A stretch of DNA of 64,000 nt, taken from positions 107,684 through 171,683 of the forward strand of contig DLKC01000010.1 in assembly GCA_002478885.1 (NCBI GenBank), given 5' to 3'. The notes beneath the pieces were generated by a model. The model made no database searches. It worked only from the letters and a program-made list of their open reading frames with translations, and had not been told where the DNA came from. Each line of letters begins with the position of its first letter. Positions within the stretch are counted from its first letter, which is position 1. Position numbers and translations under genes: made by a program. Positions 53,135 to 60,442 of this stretch are shown piece by piece. Origin of the DNA: Chitinophagaceae bacterium UBA7600. Its GTDB lineage: Bacteria > Bacteroidota > Bacteroidia > Chitinophagales > Chitinophagaceae.

Positions 53135-54079
53135 TTAAGCGGAAAAGCTTTCCTTGATCTTGTTGCAGAGGTCGCTTTCGATCATTTTCTCGGCCGAAGC
53201 AATCATGTTTTTGAATGCCTTGTCGTTGCTGATGCCATGGCCAATCACAACGGGTTTTGCTACACCAAGCACCGGCGTTCCGCCATAATTTTCATAGTGA
53301 AAGCGATTGAAATACTCATCGTTTCCAACATTGCGGCTGGCAGCGATGTCGTAAAGGGTTTCGGCCATTTTGAGGATAACATTGCCGGTAAAACCGTCGC
53401 ATACCGTAACATCGGTTTTGTCGTAAAACAGGTCGCGGCCTTCTACATTTCCAAAAAAATTGATCTTGCTGTTTTCTTTCATCAGGGGAAAAGTGGCCTG
53501 TAAAACCTGGTTGCCTTTGCCTTCTTCTTCGCCAACATTGAGTAATCCAACGCGTGGATTGCTGATGTTGAAGATGTGCTGCATGTAAAGGCTGCCCAGT
53601 ATTGCGAACTGGTTGAGCTGTTCTGGTTTGCAATCGACATTTAAACCAACATCTAGCAACAAGCCCGTTCCGCCGTTGAGTTTCGGAACGATTGTGGGAA
53701 TGGATGGGCGTAAAACTCCATCGATGGTTTTGATGGTATACATGGTACCCACCAGCATGGCACCGGTGTTACCCGCACTTATAAAAGCATCGACCTTACC
53801 GGATGCCAGAAGGTAGAAACCTATGGCGATGGAAGACTTTTGTTTCTCTTTTAATGCACGTGTGGGAGACTCGTGATAACCGATTATTTCCGGGGCGTGC
53901 ACCAGCTTTATTTTATCGGCAGGAATATTATACTCCTGCAAAAGTGGCTGCACCCGGGTTTCATCGCCTAAACAAAATACAAAAGCCGGATTTGAATTCG
54001 CGGCAAAATAAAGTTGCAGACCTTTCACCGCTTCAAGCGGTGCAAAGTCGCCACCCATCATGTCTAAAGCAATATTCAT
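53135..54079 (-). CDS. plsX: Phosphate acyltransferase PlsX
   Basis: A 314-residue enzyme of phospholipid synthesis that converts acyl-ACP to acyl-phosphate. Motifs: MNIALDMMGGDFAPLEAVKG, ISAGNTGAMLVGTMYTIK, DVGLNVDCKPEQL, RVGLLNVGEEEGKGN and DVTVCDGFTGNVILK. Length is normal. It follows rpmF by 31 bases in a DUF177-rpmF-plsX unit, the classical bacterial order; fabH, often next, is absent. Confidence 0.96.
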   Translation of the reverse strand: MNIALDMMGGDFAPLEAVKGLQLYFAANSNPAFVFCLGDETRVQPLLQEYNIPADKIKLVHAPEIIGYHESPTRALKEKQKSSIAIGFYLLASGKVDAFISAGNTGAMLVGTMYTIKTIDGVLRPSIPTIVPKLNGGTGLLLDVGLNVDCKPEQLNQFAILGSLYMQHIFNISNPRVGLLNVGEEEGKGNQVLQATFPLMKENSKINFFGNVEGRDLFYDKTDVTVCDGFTGNVILKMAETLYDIAASRNVGNDEYFNRFHYENYGGTPVLGVAKPVVIGHGISNDKAFKNMIASAEKMIESDLCNKIKESFSA

Positions 54080-54110
54080 TTCCGGGATTCTGAGAGTTAA
54101 TTAGAAAAGA

Positions 54111-54305
54111 TTAAGCCTTCAACGGAGCCTTTTCAGCAACGAGCTTACCCTTGTAATAGAGTTTGCCTTCGCTTACATGTGCGCGGTGGCGTACATGTGT
54201 TTCACCCGTGGTGGAATCTTTGCTTAATGTAACAGACTCAGCTATGTAATGTGTTCTTCTCTTTGCACTACGCTGTTGTGAGTGTCTGCGTTTCGGATTT
54301 GGCAT
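54111..54305 (-). CDS. rpmF: 50S ribosomal protein L32
   Basis: A 64-residue ribosomal protein. The conserved start MPNPKRRHSQQRSAKRRTHY and the HVRHRAHVSEGKLYYKGK ending are those of the zinc-free (C-) form: no Cys is present in the usual CxxC/CxxC positions. Operon with DUF177 upstream and plsX downstream. Confidence 0.96.
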   Translation of the reverse strand: MPNPKRRHSQQRSAKRRTHYIAESVTLSKDSTTGETHVRHRAHVSEGKLYYKGKLVAEKAPLKA

Positions 54306-54333
54306 AATTCAAAATTTATACGTCTAAAAAATT

Positions 54334-54396
54334 AATCTTTTTTGTTTCCGGCTTTTGCGCTCCTGGCATCGTTTGTTGTGTCACTCACTTGTGCCG
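54334..54396 (+). repeat. Dispersed intergenic element, left arm inside the DUF177-rpmF-plsX operon
   Basis: ATCTTTTTTGTTTCCGGC, TTTTGCGCTCCTGGCATCG and the core TTGTGTCACTCACTTGTGC (54376-54394). This is the only copy clearly between two genes of a conserved operon, in the 118-base gap. Its orientation is opposite to transcription. Confidence 0.78.
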
Positions 54397-54423
54397 CGGC
54401 TTTTCAGTCGTCTAACATGCCGG

Positions 54424-54969
54424 TTATTCTTCCATATTTTTAAACTTCTCCAGGCCTTTCCACACGGTGTTGTTTTCCTTGTTTACGTCTTCCTGCATCT
54501 TTTTCAGCTTCTCCAACACTTCTTTGTTGCATTGTGGGCCGCCCATTTCCTCTTCACTGCACATCCGCTGCATTGGAATGCTCAGGTTAATGAATTCGTA
54601 TATCCAGTCTCCTACATAAAGGTGACTTTCAGTCCGGGCCAGGTAAAACACGTCGGGATCTTCCTCCTGGTTATTCATTGTTTCCGGATCTTCCACCATT
54701 TTCACCGTAACCTTAAATTCGTCCCAAAGTTGCATATTCAGACTGTTGCCACAGCGGTCACAATTTACGTCGGCCCGGCCGTCAACATCAAAAGTTAGCA
54801 ACATGAAAGCATTATTTTTCTCCAACTGCAGCTTTATAGAAGCTTTACAGTTTGAAAAATCCTGGTCGCCATAATGAGTAAAGAACTTGCTATCCACCTG
54901 GTATTCAAAGGAATGTACTCCCGGCTTTAATCCTACAAACGCAATTTCATATGCTCTCCGGTGGTTCAT
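54424..54969 (-). CDS. DUF177 (YceD) domain protein
   Basis: A 181-residue protein of the YceD family, tied to 23S rRNA maturation or accumulation in other bacteria. Typical: RAYEIAFVGLKPGVHSFEY, VDGRADVNCDRCGNSLNMQL with the CxxC pair, and the end PQCNKEVLEKLKKM. The start at 54969 (MNHRRAYEI) fits the family; the frame is open 20 codons further upstream without similarity. First gene of its operon. Divergent from the DUF3810 gene. Confidence 0.88.
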   Translation of the reverse strand: MNHRRAYEIAFVGLKPGVHSFEYQVDSKFFTHYGDQDFSNCKASIKLQLEKNNAFMLLTFDVDGRADVNCDRCGNSLNMQLWDEFKVTVKMVEDPETMNNQEEDPDVFYLARTESHLYVGDWIYEFINLSIPMQRMCSEEEMGGPQCNKEVLEKLKKMQEDVNKENNTVWKGLEKFKNMEE

Positions 54970-55137
54970 CTCACTTTTTTTGGGCTGGCAAAGGTAACAG
55001 AAAAACCATTTCAATCCAAAGGTATACATATGCTTTTAAATCAATGCCCGAAGGATTTCTTTATTTATAGCAACGCATATTGGGTTTTTAATGTTTATCG
55101 GCTTAATGTGGGTTTTATACGTGCAAATTCCTGATTT

Positions 55138-55145
55138 TAGCTTTC
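55138..55145 (+). promoter_or_regulatory. -7 box of the DUF3810 gene
   Basis: TAGCTTTC (seven of eight to TAnnTTTG), 14 bases before the ATG at 55160. It supports that start against an in-frame ATG at 55091. Confidence 0.4.
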
Positions 55146-55159
55146 TAATTGACCGAACA

Positions 55160-56257
55160 ATGAAAAAGGATGGAAAAAAAGTGACGAAAAAGTCCCTGGC
55201 GTGGTTCCTGTTTATTTTCCTGTTCGCGATTGTCATTAATGTATTTTCTTATTTCCCGGCGGTGGTAGAGGCGTATTACAGCGGGAAGATATACCCCGTT
55301 ATCAGCGTCGTGCTCCGGTTGGTTACAGGCTGGATTCCTTTCAGTATTGGCGATATTCTTTATACACTTGCCGGCGCGTGGATGGCTGTGAGGCTTTTCA
55401 AAACAGTCGCGGCGGTAATAAAAAGGCGCGTTTCCGTTCAGACTTTTCTCTATTCTTTTTACCGAACGATTTTTATAGCTCTCTGGGTTTACTTTGTTTT
55501 TAATGTTTTATGGGGGCTTAACTATAACAGGCTGGGCATAGCCTTTCAATTAAAACTTGACCCGAAAGCATACAACGAAGCGGATGTTAAAAACCTGACG
55601 CAGCAACTCGTACAAAAAGTAAATGAAGCACGGCGTTCTCTTGGCGATAGCACATTTGCCTATCCTGACGCAAAAGAAATATTCCTGGAGGCCGACGAAG
55701 CCTATGCAAAAGCATACCTGCGCTACCCTTTTCTCAATTACACGGCATTTTCGATAAAATCCTCGCTCTATGGATGGCTGGGTAATTATACCGGTTTTCT
55801 TGGCTATTACGATCCCTTTAGTGGTGAGGCGCAGGTAAACACCACAGTGCCCGCATTTGTAATTCCGTATACGGCCTGCCATGAAATAGGCCATCAACTG
55901 GGCTACGGCTCGGAAGATGAGGCTAATTTCAGCGGCTACCTCGCCGCGGTATCATCTGACAAGCGATATTTCAGGTATTCTGCGTACTTCGACCTGTTCG
56001 CTTATTCCAACAGCAAACTTTTTATGATGGATTCCCTGCTCGCAAAAGAGCAGTACAAATCGCTCGATACTTTGGTGAAAAAAGACTTTAGTACATACCG
56101 GAAATTCCTCGCAGAGCACCGTAACCCGGTTGAGCCGTACATCAGCCTGCTGTATGGGAAATATCTCCAGGCCAACAACCAGCCCAAAGGTTTGGACACT
56201 TATGACGAAGTAATCGGCTGGCTTATTGCCTATGAAAAAAAATACGGCAAATTGTAG
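55160..56257 (+). CDS. DUF3810 protein, membrane-anchored metalloprotease-like
   Basis: A 365-residue protein. Three TM segments lie in the first 130 residues (about 12-35, 50-80 and 105-125). The following soluble domain holds the zinc motif HEIGHQLGYGSEDEAN (HExxH at about 241-245 with a Glu further on), flanked by PAFVIPYTAC and FSGYLAAVSSD. The DUF3810 family is specific for Bacteroidota and Firmicutes; a peptidase activity is likely from the motif, but not shown. Start 55160 is preferred because the -7 box lies just upstream. Own terminator. Confidence 0.85.
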   Translation: MKKDGKKVTKKSLAWFLFIFLFAIVINVFSYFPAVVEAYYSGKIYPVISVVLRLVTGWIPFSIGDILYTLAGAWMAVRLFKTVAAVIKRRVSVQTFLYSFYRTIFIALWVYFVFNVLWGLNYNRLGIAFQLKLDPKAYNEADVKNLTQQLVQKVNEARRSLGDSTFAYPDAKEIFLEADEAYAKAYLRYPFLNYTAFSIKSSLYGWLGNYTGFLGYYDPFSGEAQVNTTVPAFVIPYTACHEIGHQLGYGSEDEANFSGYLAAVSSDKRYFRYSAYFDLFAYSNSKLFMMDSLLAKEQYKSLDTLVKKDFSTYRKFLAEHRNPVEPYISLLYGKYLQANNQPKGLDTYDEVIGWLIAYEKKYGKL

Positions 56258-56269
56258 CATTGCCAATAA

Positions 56270-56296
56270 AAAAGATGCCTGTTCGGGGCATCTTTT
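56270..56296 (+). terminator. Terminator of the DUF3810 gene
   Basis: A 10-bp stem AAAAGATGCC with its complement and a seven-base loop, ending in TTTT. It lies 12 bases after the stop codon. Confidence 0.88.
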
Positions 56297-56313
56297 GATG
56301 ACTATTGTTTTGC

Positions 56314-56395
56314 AGTTGAAGTGTGCGATGCCGGATAAGCCGGCATTTCGCGCAACGATGTTAAACCGGTGTTGCTGAAGCCGGGTAACAAAAAT
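56314..56395 (-). repeat. Dispersed intergenic element, right arm with interrupted core
   Basis: GAAGTGTGCGA, a 22-base hairpin insertion (56329-56350, stem TGCCGG/CCGGCA), then CGCAACGATG and AAGCCGGGTAACAAAAA. Removing the 22 bases restores a perfect GTGCGACGCAAC core. Lies between convergent genes. Confidence 0.78.
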
Positions 56396-56397
56396 CG

Positions 56398-57315
56398 TTA
56401 TAAGAAATCATCGCTCCACCTGTAAGCTTCAATGAGTTTCATTTCACCTTCCTTACCCGGATTTAAAGTGCCATGTTCCATGCCGAGCACACCCTTGTAA
56501 CCCTTGCTGTGAATATGTTTAAAAATGTTTTTGTAATTCATTTCACCGGTAGTTGGTTCGTTGCGCCCGGGGTTATCGCCAATCTGGAAATAACCGATCT
56601 CGTCCCATGCAGCATCTATGTTATTAATGATATTGCCTTCGTTGCGTTGCATGTGATACATGTCGAAAAGAAATTTGCAAGATGGACTATTGACCGCTTT
56701 GCATATCATGAAAGTCTGATCGCTGTGGCGAAGAAACAGGTCGGGTGTATCGCTTAATGCTTCAAGCACCATCACCAGGCCATGCGGTTCGAGCATATCA
56801 CATGCGGGCCGTAATGCTTCGATTACATTACTTGTCTGGTATTCCATTGGCAGGCTGCGTTCGTAATTGCCGGGCACGACGGTTATCCATTTGCCATTAC
56901 ATCGTTTAGCGACTTCAATGGCATCGTTGCATGATTTTAAAAACTTATCTCTCCATTCTTTGCTGCCCGAGGTAAGCGATGTCTTTACCGGCCAGTGATC
57001 GAAATTCATTACGAACACGCCCATGCTCATCCCGAGTTTTGCGAGTGTATCGCCGATCTTTTTCTGCTGATCAACGGGACGGTCCATAAAGCCATTGTCT
57101 TCTATGGCGCGAAACCCCATATCGTACGCAAACTTTATCTGGTCGGTAAAATCTTTGCCGGCATTATCTTCAAACATACCATCGTGAATGCCATAATTGA
57201 GATTAAACGGTTTGCCACTTGCCTTATTTGTTTTTCCCGAAGCGGTTGCTGCCGAAGCTGCCAGCATACCAGCCGAAGCAAGCACTGATTGCTGCATAAA
57301 TTTTCTGCGTTGCAT
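56398..57315 (-). CDS. Secreted sugar isomerase/epimerase-like TIM barrel (hydroxypyruvate isomerase family)
   Basis: A 305-residue protein with a Tat-like signal (MQRRKFMQQSVLASAGMLAA). The xylose-isomerase-like barrel shows MGFRAIEDNGFMDRP, ITVVPGNYE, MVLEALSDTPDLFLRH with metal-binding Glu, FLFDMYHMQRNEG with Asp and His, and a late LGMEHGTLNPGKEG with Glu. It resembles hydroxypyruvate isomerases, but its location in the periplasm suggests another sugar. Alone; no transporter or kinase nearby. Confidence 0.85.
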   Translation of the reverse strand: MQRRKFMQQSVLASAGMLAASAATASGKTNKASGKPFNLNYGIHDGMFEDNAGKDFTDQIKFAYDMGFRAIEDNGFMDRPVDQQKKIGDTLAKLGMSMGVFVMNFDHWPVKTSLTSGSKEWRDKFLKSCNDAIEVAKRCNGKWITVVPGNYERSLPMEYQTSNVIEALRPACDMLEPHGLVMVLEALSDTPDLFLRHSDQTFMICKAVNSPSCKFLFDMYHMQRNEGNIINNIDAAWDEIGYFQIGDNPGRNEPTTGEMNYKNIFKHIHSKGYKGVLGMEHGTLNPGKEGEMKLIEAYRWSDDFL

Positions 57316-57426
57316 GTTAGAGATTTAGTGCAGGAAGATACGGCAACAAGTTTAATGCTGCGGTTACGGGAAAATATTTTTGTTGATGAAAATCATTGCA
57401 AACGAGACAGTAAATATGCCGCGGTC

Positions 57427-57858
57427 TTATTTCAATAATTTCCAAAACCTCTCCAACTCTGTTGCTTCTGCGGGGGAAAGTGTTTCGTTCTTGTCGTCTT
57501 TTAGCTTGAAGTAAAGCACCCGTTTGTGTTGCGGGTATTTGGCGAGAATGGCATTGATAAGGTCAGTACTATGCGTGTCTTTAACAACAGCCGCAGGCGC
57601 TGCAGGTGCTTCTGATTTAAAGCGGTTGGGCATTTTTGATATGATCGCTTCCAGCGTTGCAAGCCAGTTTGCAGGCATATCTTTTATCTTCGCTGCCTTT
57701 GAATGCAAGCCCTGCAGTTGCTTCTTGCTAAGGCTTCCGCGTTCTTCGTATTGATGCATCAGGCTCATTACAAAAAGCGCGTCGGGATTGGCTGCATAAC
57801 AAGCTTCCAGTATTTTATCGATTATGTCGAGCTCTTTATTTTTCTTTTTTGGCTGCAT
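57427..57858 (-). CDS. Protein of unknown function
   Basis: A 143-residue helical protein. Lys-rich start (MQPKKKNKELDIIDKILEA), a central AKIKDMPANWLATLEAIIS stretch, an Ala/Pro linker (SEAPAAPAAVV) and the end LSPAEATELERFWKLLK. I do not recognise a family; similar small cytoplasmic proteins occur in Bacteroidota. Monocistronic. Confidence 0.55.
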   Translation of the reverse strand: MQPKKKNKELDIIDKILEACYAANPDALFVMSLMHQYEERGSLSKKQLQGLHSKAAKIKDMPANWLATLEAIISKMPNRFKSEAPAAPAAVVKDTHSTDLINAILAKYPQHKRVLYFKLKDDKNETLSPAEATELERFWKLLK

Positions 57859-57941
57859 ACACTGCCTGTAAAATTATCCGTTGATTGATTGGTTACCTTA
57901 TTATTTTGAATGAAATCCCTTATGAGCCCATCATTAGAATA

Positions 57942-58104
57942 TATATTGTGCTTTTGTTGCGTCGCACTCTTGTGCTGAAGGTTGGCTATTAGCAATTTGC
58001 TGTTGGCTAATAGCTAACAGCTAACAGCTGCACGAAGCGCAAACGTACAAGAGTGCGACGCAACGGCCGGTGCCATGAAATACCAATGCTGGCCACAAAA
58101 AAAT
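57942..58104. repeat. Dispersed intergenic element, both arms, with an internal short repeat
   Basis: Left arm is short: ATATATTGTGCTTTTG and the core TTGCGTCGCACTCTTGTGC (57957-57975). Right arm: GTACAAGAGTGCGACGCAAC (58045-58064), GGCCGGTGCCATGAAAT, GGCCACAAAAAAAT. The spacer has TTGGCTATTAGC and TTGGCTAATAGC in direct order plus repeated GCTAACA units. Its right end reaches close to the stop codon of the T9SS-tailed gene. Confidence 0.82.
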
Positions 58105-58114
58105 AATTGCTCTT

Positions 58115-59683
58115 TTACTCTTTCACAAATTTTATGGTGGTCTTTCCCCCTGCATCTAACAGCGAAAGAAAATATATACCGGGTTTAAGCGCAGCTATAT
58201 TGAGCTGATGGATATTTGTGCCGGTAGTGTTTTGCACTTGTTTTGACAGCAGCGTATTTCCCGCAGCCCCAGTTACCACTAATTGTGCAGCAGCATTCTT
58301 ATCCGCATTCAGTTGAATATTGATCTTGTCTTTTGCGGGATTGGGGTAAACGGTAAAGCTTTTCTTACCGGCTGCGCCACTGACAATATTGTTTTCCGCG
58401 CTTAATTCAGTTGTGTTAAGCGATTGCTGGCAGAGTGTGTATTCACTGGTGCCTGCATCGGTAAAAACAGTGCCCGTGTTGATCTGTTGAACAGTTCCGT
58501 CGCTGATGGTAAAAGCTGCAGGCTGGGCTATGAGTGAATCACTCAATAACGTATAAGTACGCGTATAAGACGCATTGCAGGTATTGCCCGCACTGTCTGT
58601 TTTTACAATGTTCAATTGGGATGAATTGTACTGGCTGAAGGTGAGCAGTCCATTGTCTTTTGTTTCAAACAAGGGGTATGCAGCATCGGTAAAAGCCTGC
58701 AGGGATGTCCACTGTATTTTTCCTTTTTTGGTGAGCTTATATAATTCAATTCCTGTCAGCGCGTAACCGCCATCACTTGTTTGTACCGCCGAAACGGGCG
58801 TGCTGTTGCTCGAGAAATGGACCAGTGTATTCCATTGCACATTGCCGTTATTATCCAGCTTCACAAAACGACTGTTGGTATTGGAGCTGATATACTGGTA
58901 GCCATACATGAAATACCCGCCGTCTTTAGCCTGTATAATCCCTGTTATTTCTTCCATCAGACCGGTAGCATATGTTTTAGTCCACTGAATATTTAGTTTG
59001 TCATCGAGCTTGCAACAGAATAAATCGCGCTGGCCCAGGCCGAAACTATACATCACGTTTCCGGTTAGCATGAAGCCACCATCACTGGTTGGCACGAGAT
59101 CCTGGAACAGCAGCATATAGCTGCCATAATTCAGGCTTTTGATGGTGGTGAATTTACCTTTTGCATTTAATACCATCAGGCCAATCGTTCCGGCGCTGTT
59201 GGCATCGAGGCCCACCAGGAATTTACCCTGCGGCAAAGGCAGTATCCTGCAATAGCCACCGGCACTTACCCCATATAACACAGAGACAGTACCCATTTCT
59301 TTTCCGCGCCTGCTCATTTTAGAAATCAGCAGGTCGTATTCGGGACGTGAAGGGTCGTATGTTGTTCCAATCATGCAAAAGCTGCTGTCGAGCGTTGACT
59401 GAGCGATCGCCTGCCCGGCGCTTTTATGGGTGCTTTGAATATTGATATTTTTTGACCATTGCAGGGAAAGGCTGCTGTCGAACACCGCCACATAGGCATT
59501 GTTGCCATTAGACTGGGCGTAGGCGTAACCGCCGGTATTTGTTGTGGTGCCATTAACACCTGAATGATAGAGCAGGGTTCCGGGTTGTTTGTAAACGATC
59601 TTGTTGAACTCTTTTTGTGCGTGGATGGCACTGAATGTAAGCAGCGCAGCTAAGAGTGTAAGGGATTTTCTTTTCATAAGCAT
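58115..59683 (-). CDS. T9SS-tailed secreted protein, propeller-like
   Basis: A 522-residue secreted protein (signal around KRKSLTLLAALLTFSAIHAQ). The body carries repeated QTSDGGYALTG-like units (VPTSDGGFMLTGN, QAKDGGYFMYGY, ETKDNGLLTFSQ), which predict a beta-propeller. The last about 80 residues are a T9SS type A sorting domain: FTVYPNPAKDKINIQL, then LNIAALKPGIYFLSL. It is sent to the cell surface or outside. The start is at 59683 or 59677; an upstream open stretch to 59782 overlaps the promoter of the divergent TMEM175 gene. Function unknown. Confidence 0.85.
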   Translation of the reverse strand: MLMKRKSLTLLAALLTFSAIHAQKEFNKIVYKQPGTLLYHSGVNGTTTNTGGYAYAQSNGNNAYVAVFDSSLSLQWSKNINIQSTHKSAGQAIAQSTLDSSFCMIGTTYDPSRPEYDLLISKMSRRGKEMGTVSVLYGVSAGGYCRILPLPQGKFLVGLDANSAGTIGLMVLNAKGKFTTIKSLNYGSYMLLFQDLVPTSDGGFMLTGNVMYSFGLGQRDLFCCKLDDKLNIQWTKTYATGLMEEITGIIQAKDGGYFMYGYQYISSNTNSRFVKLDNNGNVQWNTLVHFSSNSTPVSAVQTSDGGYALTGIELYKLTKKGKIQWTSLQAFTDAAYPLFETKDNGLLTFSQYNSSQLNIVKTDSAGNTCNASYTRTYTLLSDSLIAQPAAFTISDGTVQQINTGTVFTDAGTSEYTLCQQSLNTTELSAENNIVSGAAGKKSFTVYPNPAKDKINIQLNADKNAAAQLVVTGAAGNTLLSKQVQNTTGTNIHQLNIAALKPGIYFLSLLDAGGKTTIKFVKE

Positions 59684-59752
59684 GTCAATATTAACCTGAC
59701 CAAACAAAAGTATGTTTTGGCGGTTAATAAATATTGTTCTTCCGGTTTTATT

Positions 59753-59760
59753 TATCTTTC
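59753..59760 (+). promoter_or_regulatory. -7 box of the second TMEM175 gene
   Basis: TATCTTTC (seven of eight), 24 bases before the ATG at 59785; TTG lies 16 bases upstream. It supports the ATG at 59785 rather than an earlier in-frame one at 59734. Confidence 0.4.
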
Positions 59761-59784
59761 GGAATAAGTATAAAGACCACACTT

Positions 59785-60369
59785 ATGGGAAGAGGACGTT
59801 TAGAAGCTTTCAGCGATGGCGTGCTTGCCATCATTATAACGATTATGGTGCTGGAGTTAAAAGTGCCACACGGGAATGACCTGGAGGCTTTACGGCCACT
59901 GCTGCCGGTGTTTTTAAGCTACCTGTTAAGTTTTGTTTATATCGGCATTTACTGGAACAACCACCATCATATGCTGCATACTGTTCAGCATGTAAACGGG
60001 AAAGTGTTGTGGGCGAATATTCATTTGTTGTTCTGGCTTTCGCTTGTGCCTTTTGCAACCGCATGGGCAGGGGAAAACAATTTTTCGCAATGGCCGATGG
60101 TGTTGTATGGTTTTGTGCTGCTTATGTCAGGGGTTGCATATTACATTTTAGCGCAGTTATTGATAAAGCTGCATGGGAAAAAATCGACGATCTCAATAGC
60201 CCTTGGCAACGACGTGAAAGGCAAAATATCTGTCGCCATATATTCGGTGGCAATAGCATTGGCTTTCGTGAACTCCTGGATCAGCCTCGCTTTATATGCG
60301 CTGGTGGCGATTATGTGGTTTATTCCAGACTCGAGAATAGAAAAGGTAATTGAAAACGGGGCCGGATAA
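59785..60369 (+). CDS. TMEM175-family potassium channel-like protein B
   Basis: A 194-residue membrane protein with six predicted TM segments. The first TM has the full family signature FSDGVLAIIITIMVLELKVP (residues about 9-28). A second part YIGIYWNNHHHMLHTVQHVNG with several His residues and LFWLSLVPFATAWAG are standard for the family. Probably a K+ channel subunit. Paralogue of the gene at 35,914-36,537 but closer to the classic sequence. A terminator follows. Confidence 0.88.
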   Translation: MGRGRLEAFSDGVLAIIITIMVLELKVPHGNDLEALRPLLPVFLSYLLSFVYIGIYWNNHHHMLHTVQHVNGKVLWANIHLLFWLSLVPFATAWAGENNFSQWPMVLYGFVLLMSGVAYYILAQLLIKLHGKKSTISIALGNDVKGKISVAIYSVAIALAFVNSWISLALYALVAIMWFIPDSRIEKVIENGAG

Positions 60370-60389
60370 TATCAATCACTTCAGCAAAT

Positions 60390-60419
60390 AAAAATGCAGC
60401 ATCTGCATGCTGCATTTTT
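60390..60419. terminator. Bidirectional terminator between TMEM175 B and the oxidoreductase gene
   Basis: A 13-bp stem AAAAATGCAGCAT with its complement around CTGC, with A- and T-runs on its ends. It lies between convergent genes, 20 bases after one stop codon and 23 before the other, and can serve both strands. Confidence 0.9.
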
Positions 60420-60442
60420 TATGTTGCCGGTTTAATTTTGCT

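Noticed and set aside
55091..55159. Earlier start for the DUF3810 gene
   Set aside because: The upstream 23 codons contain the likely -7 box and would be outside the transcript; the later ATG gives a normal N-terminus.
57942..58104. Possible CRISPR array because of repeated units
   Set aside because: Only two inverted arms and short irregular direct repeats; no regular repeat-spacer order and no cas genes.
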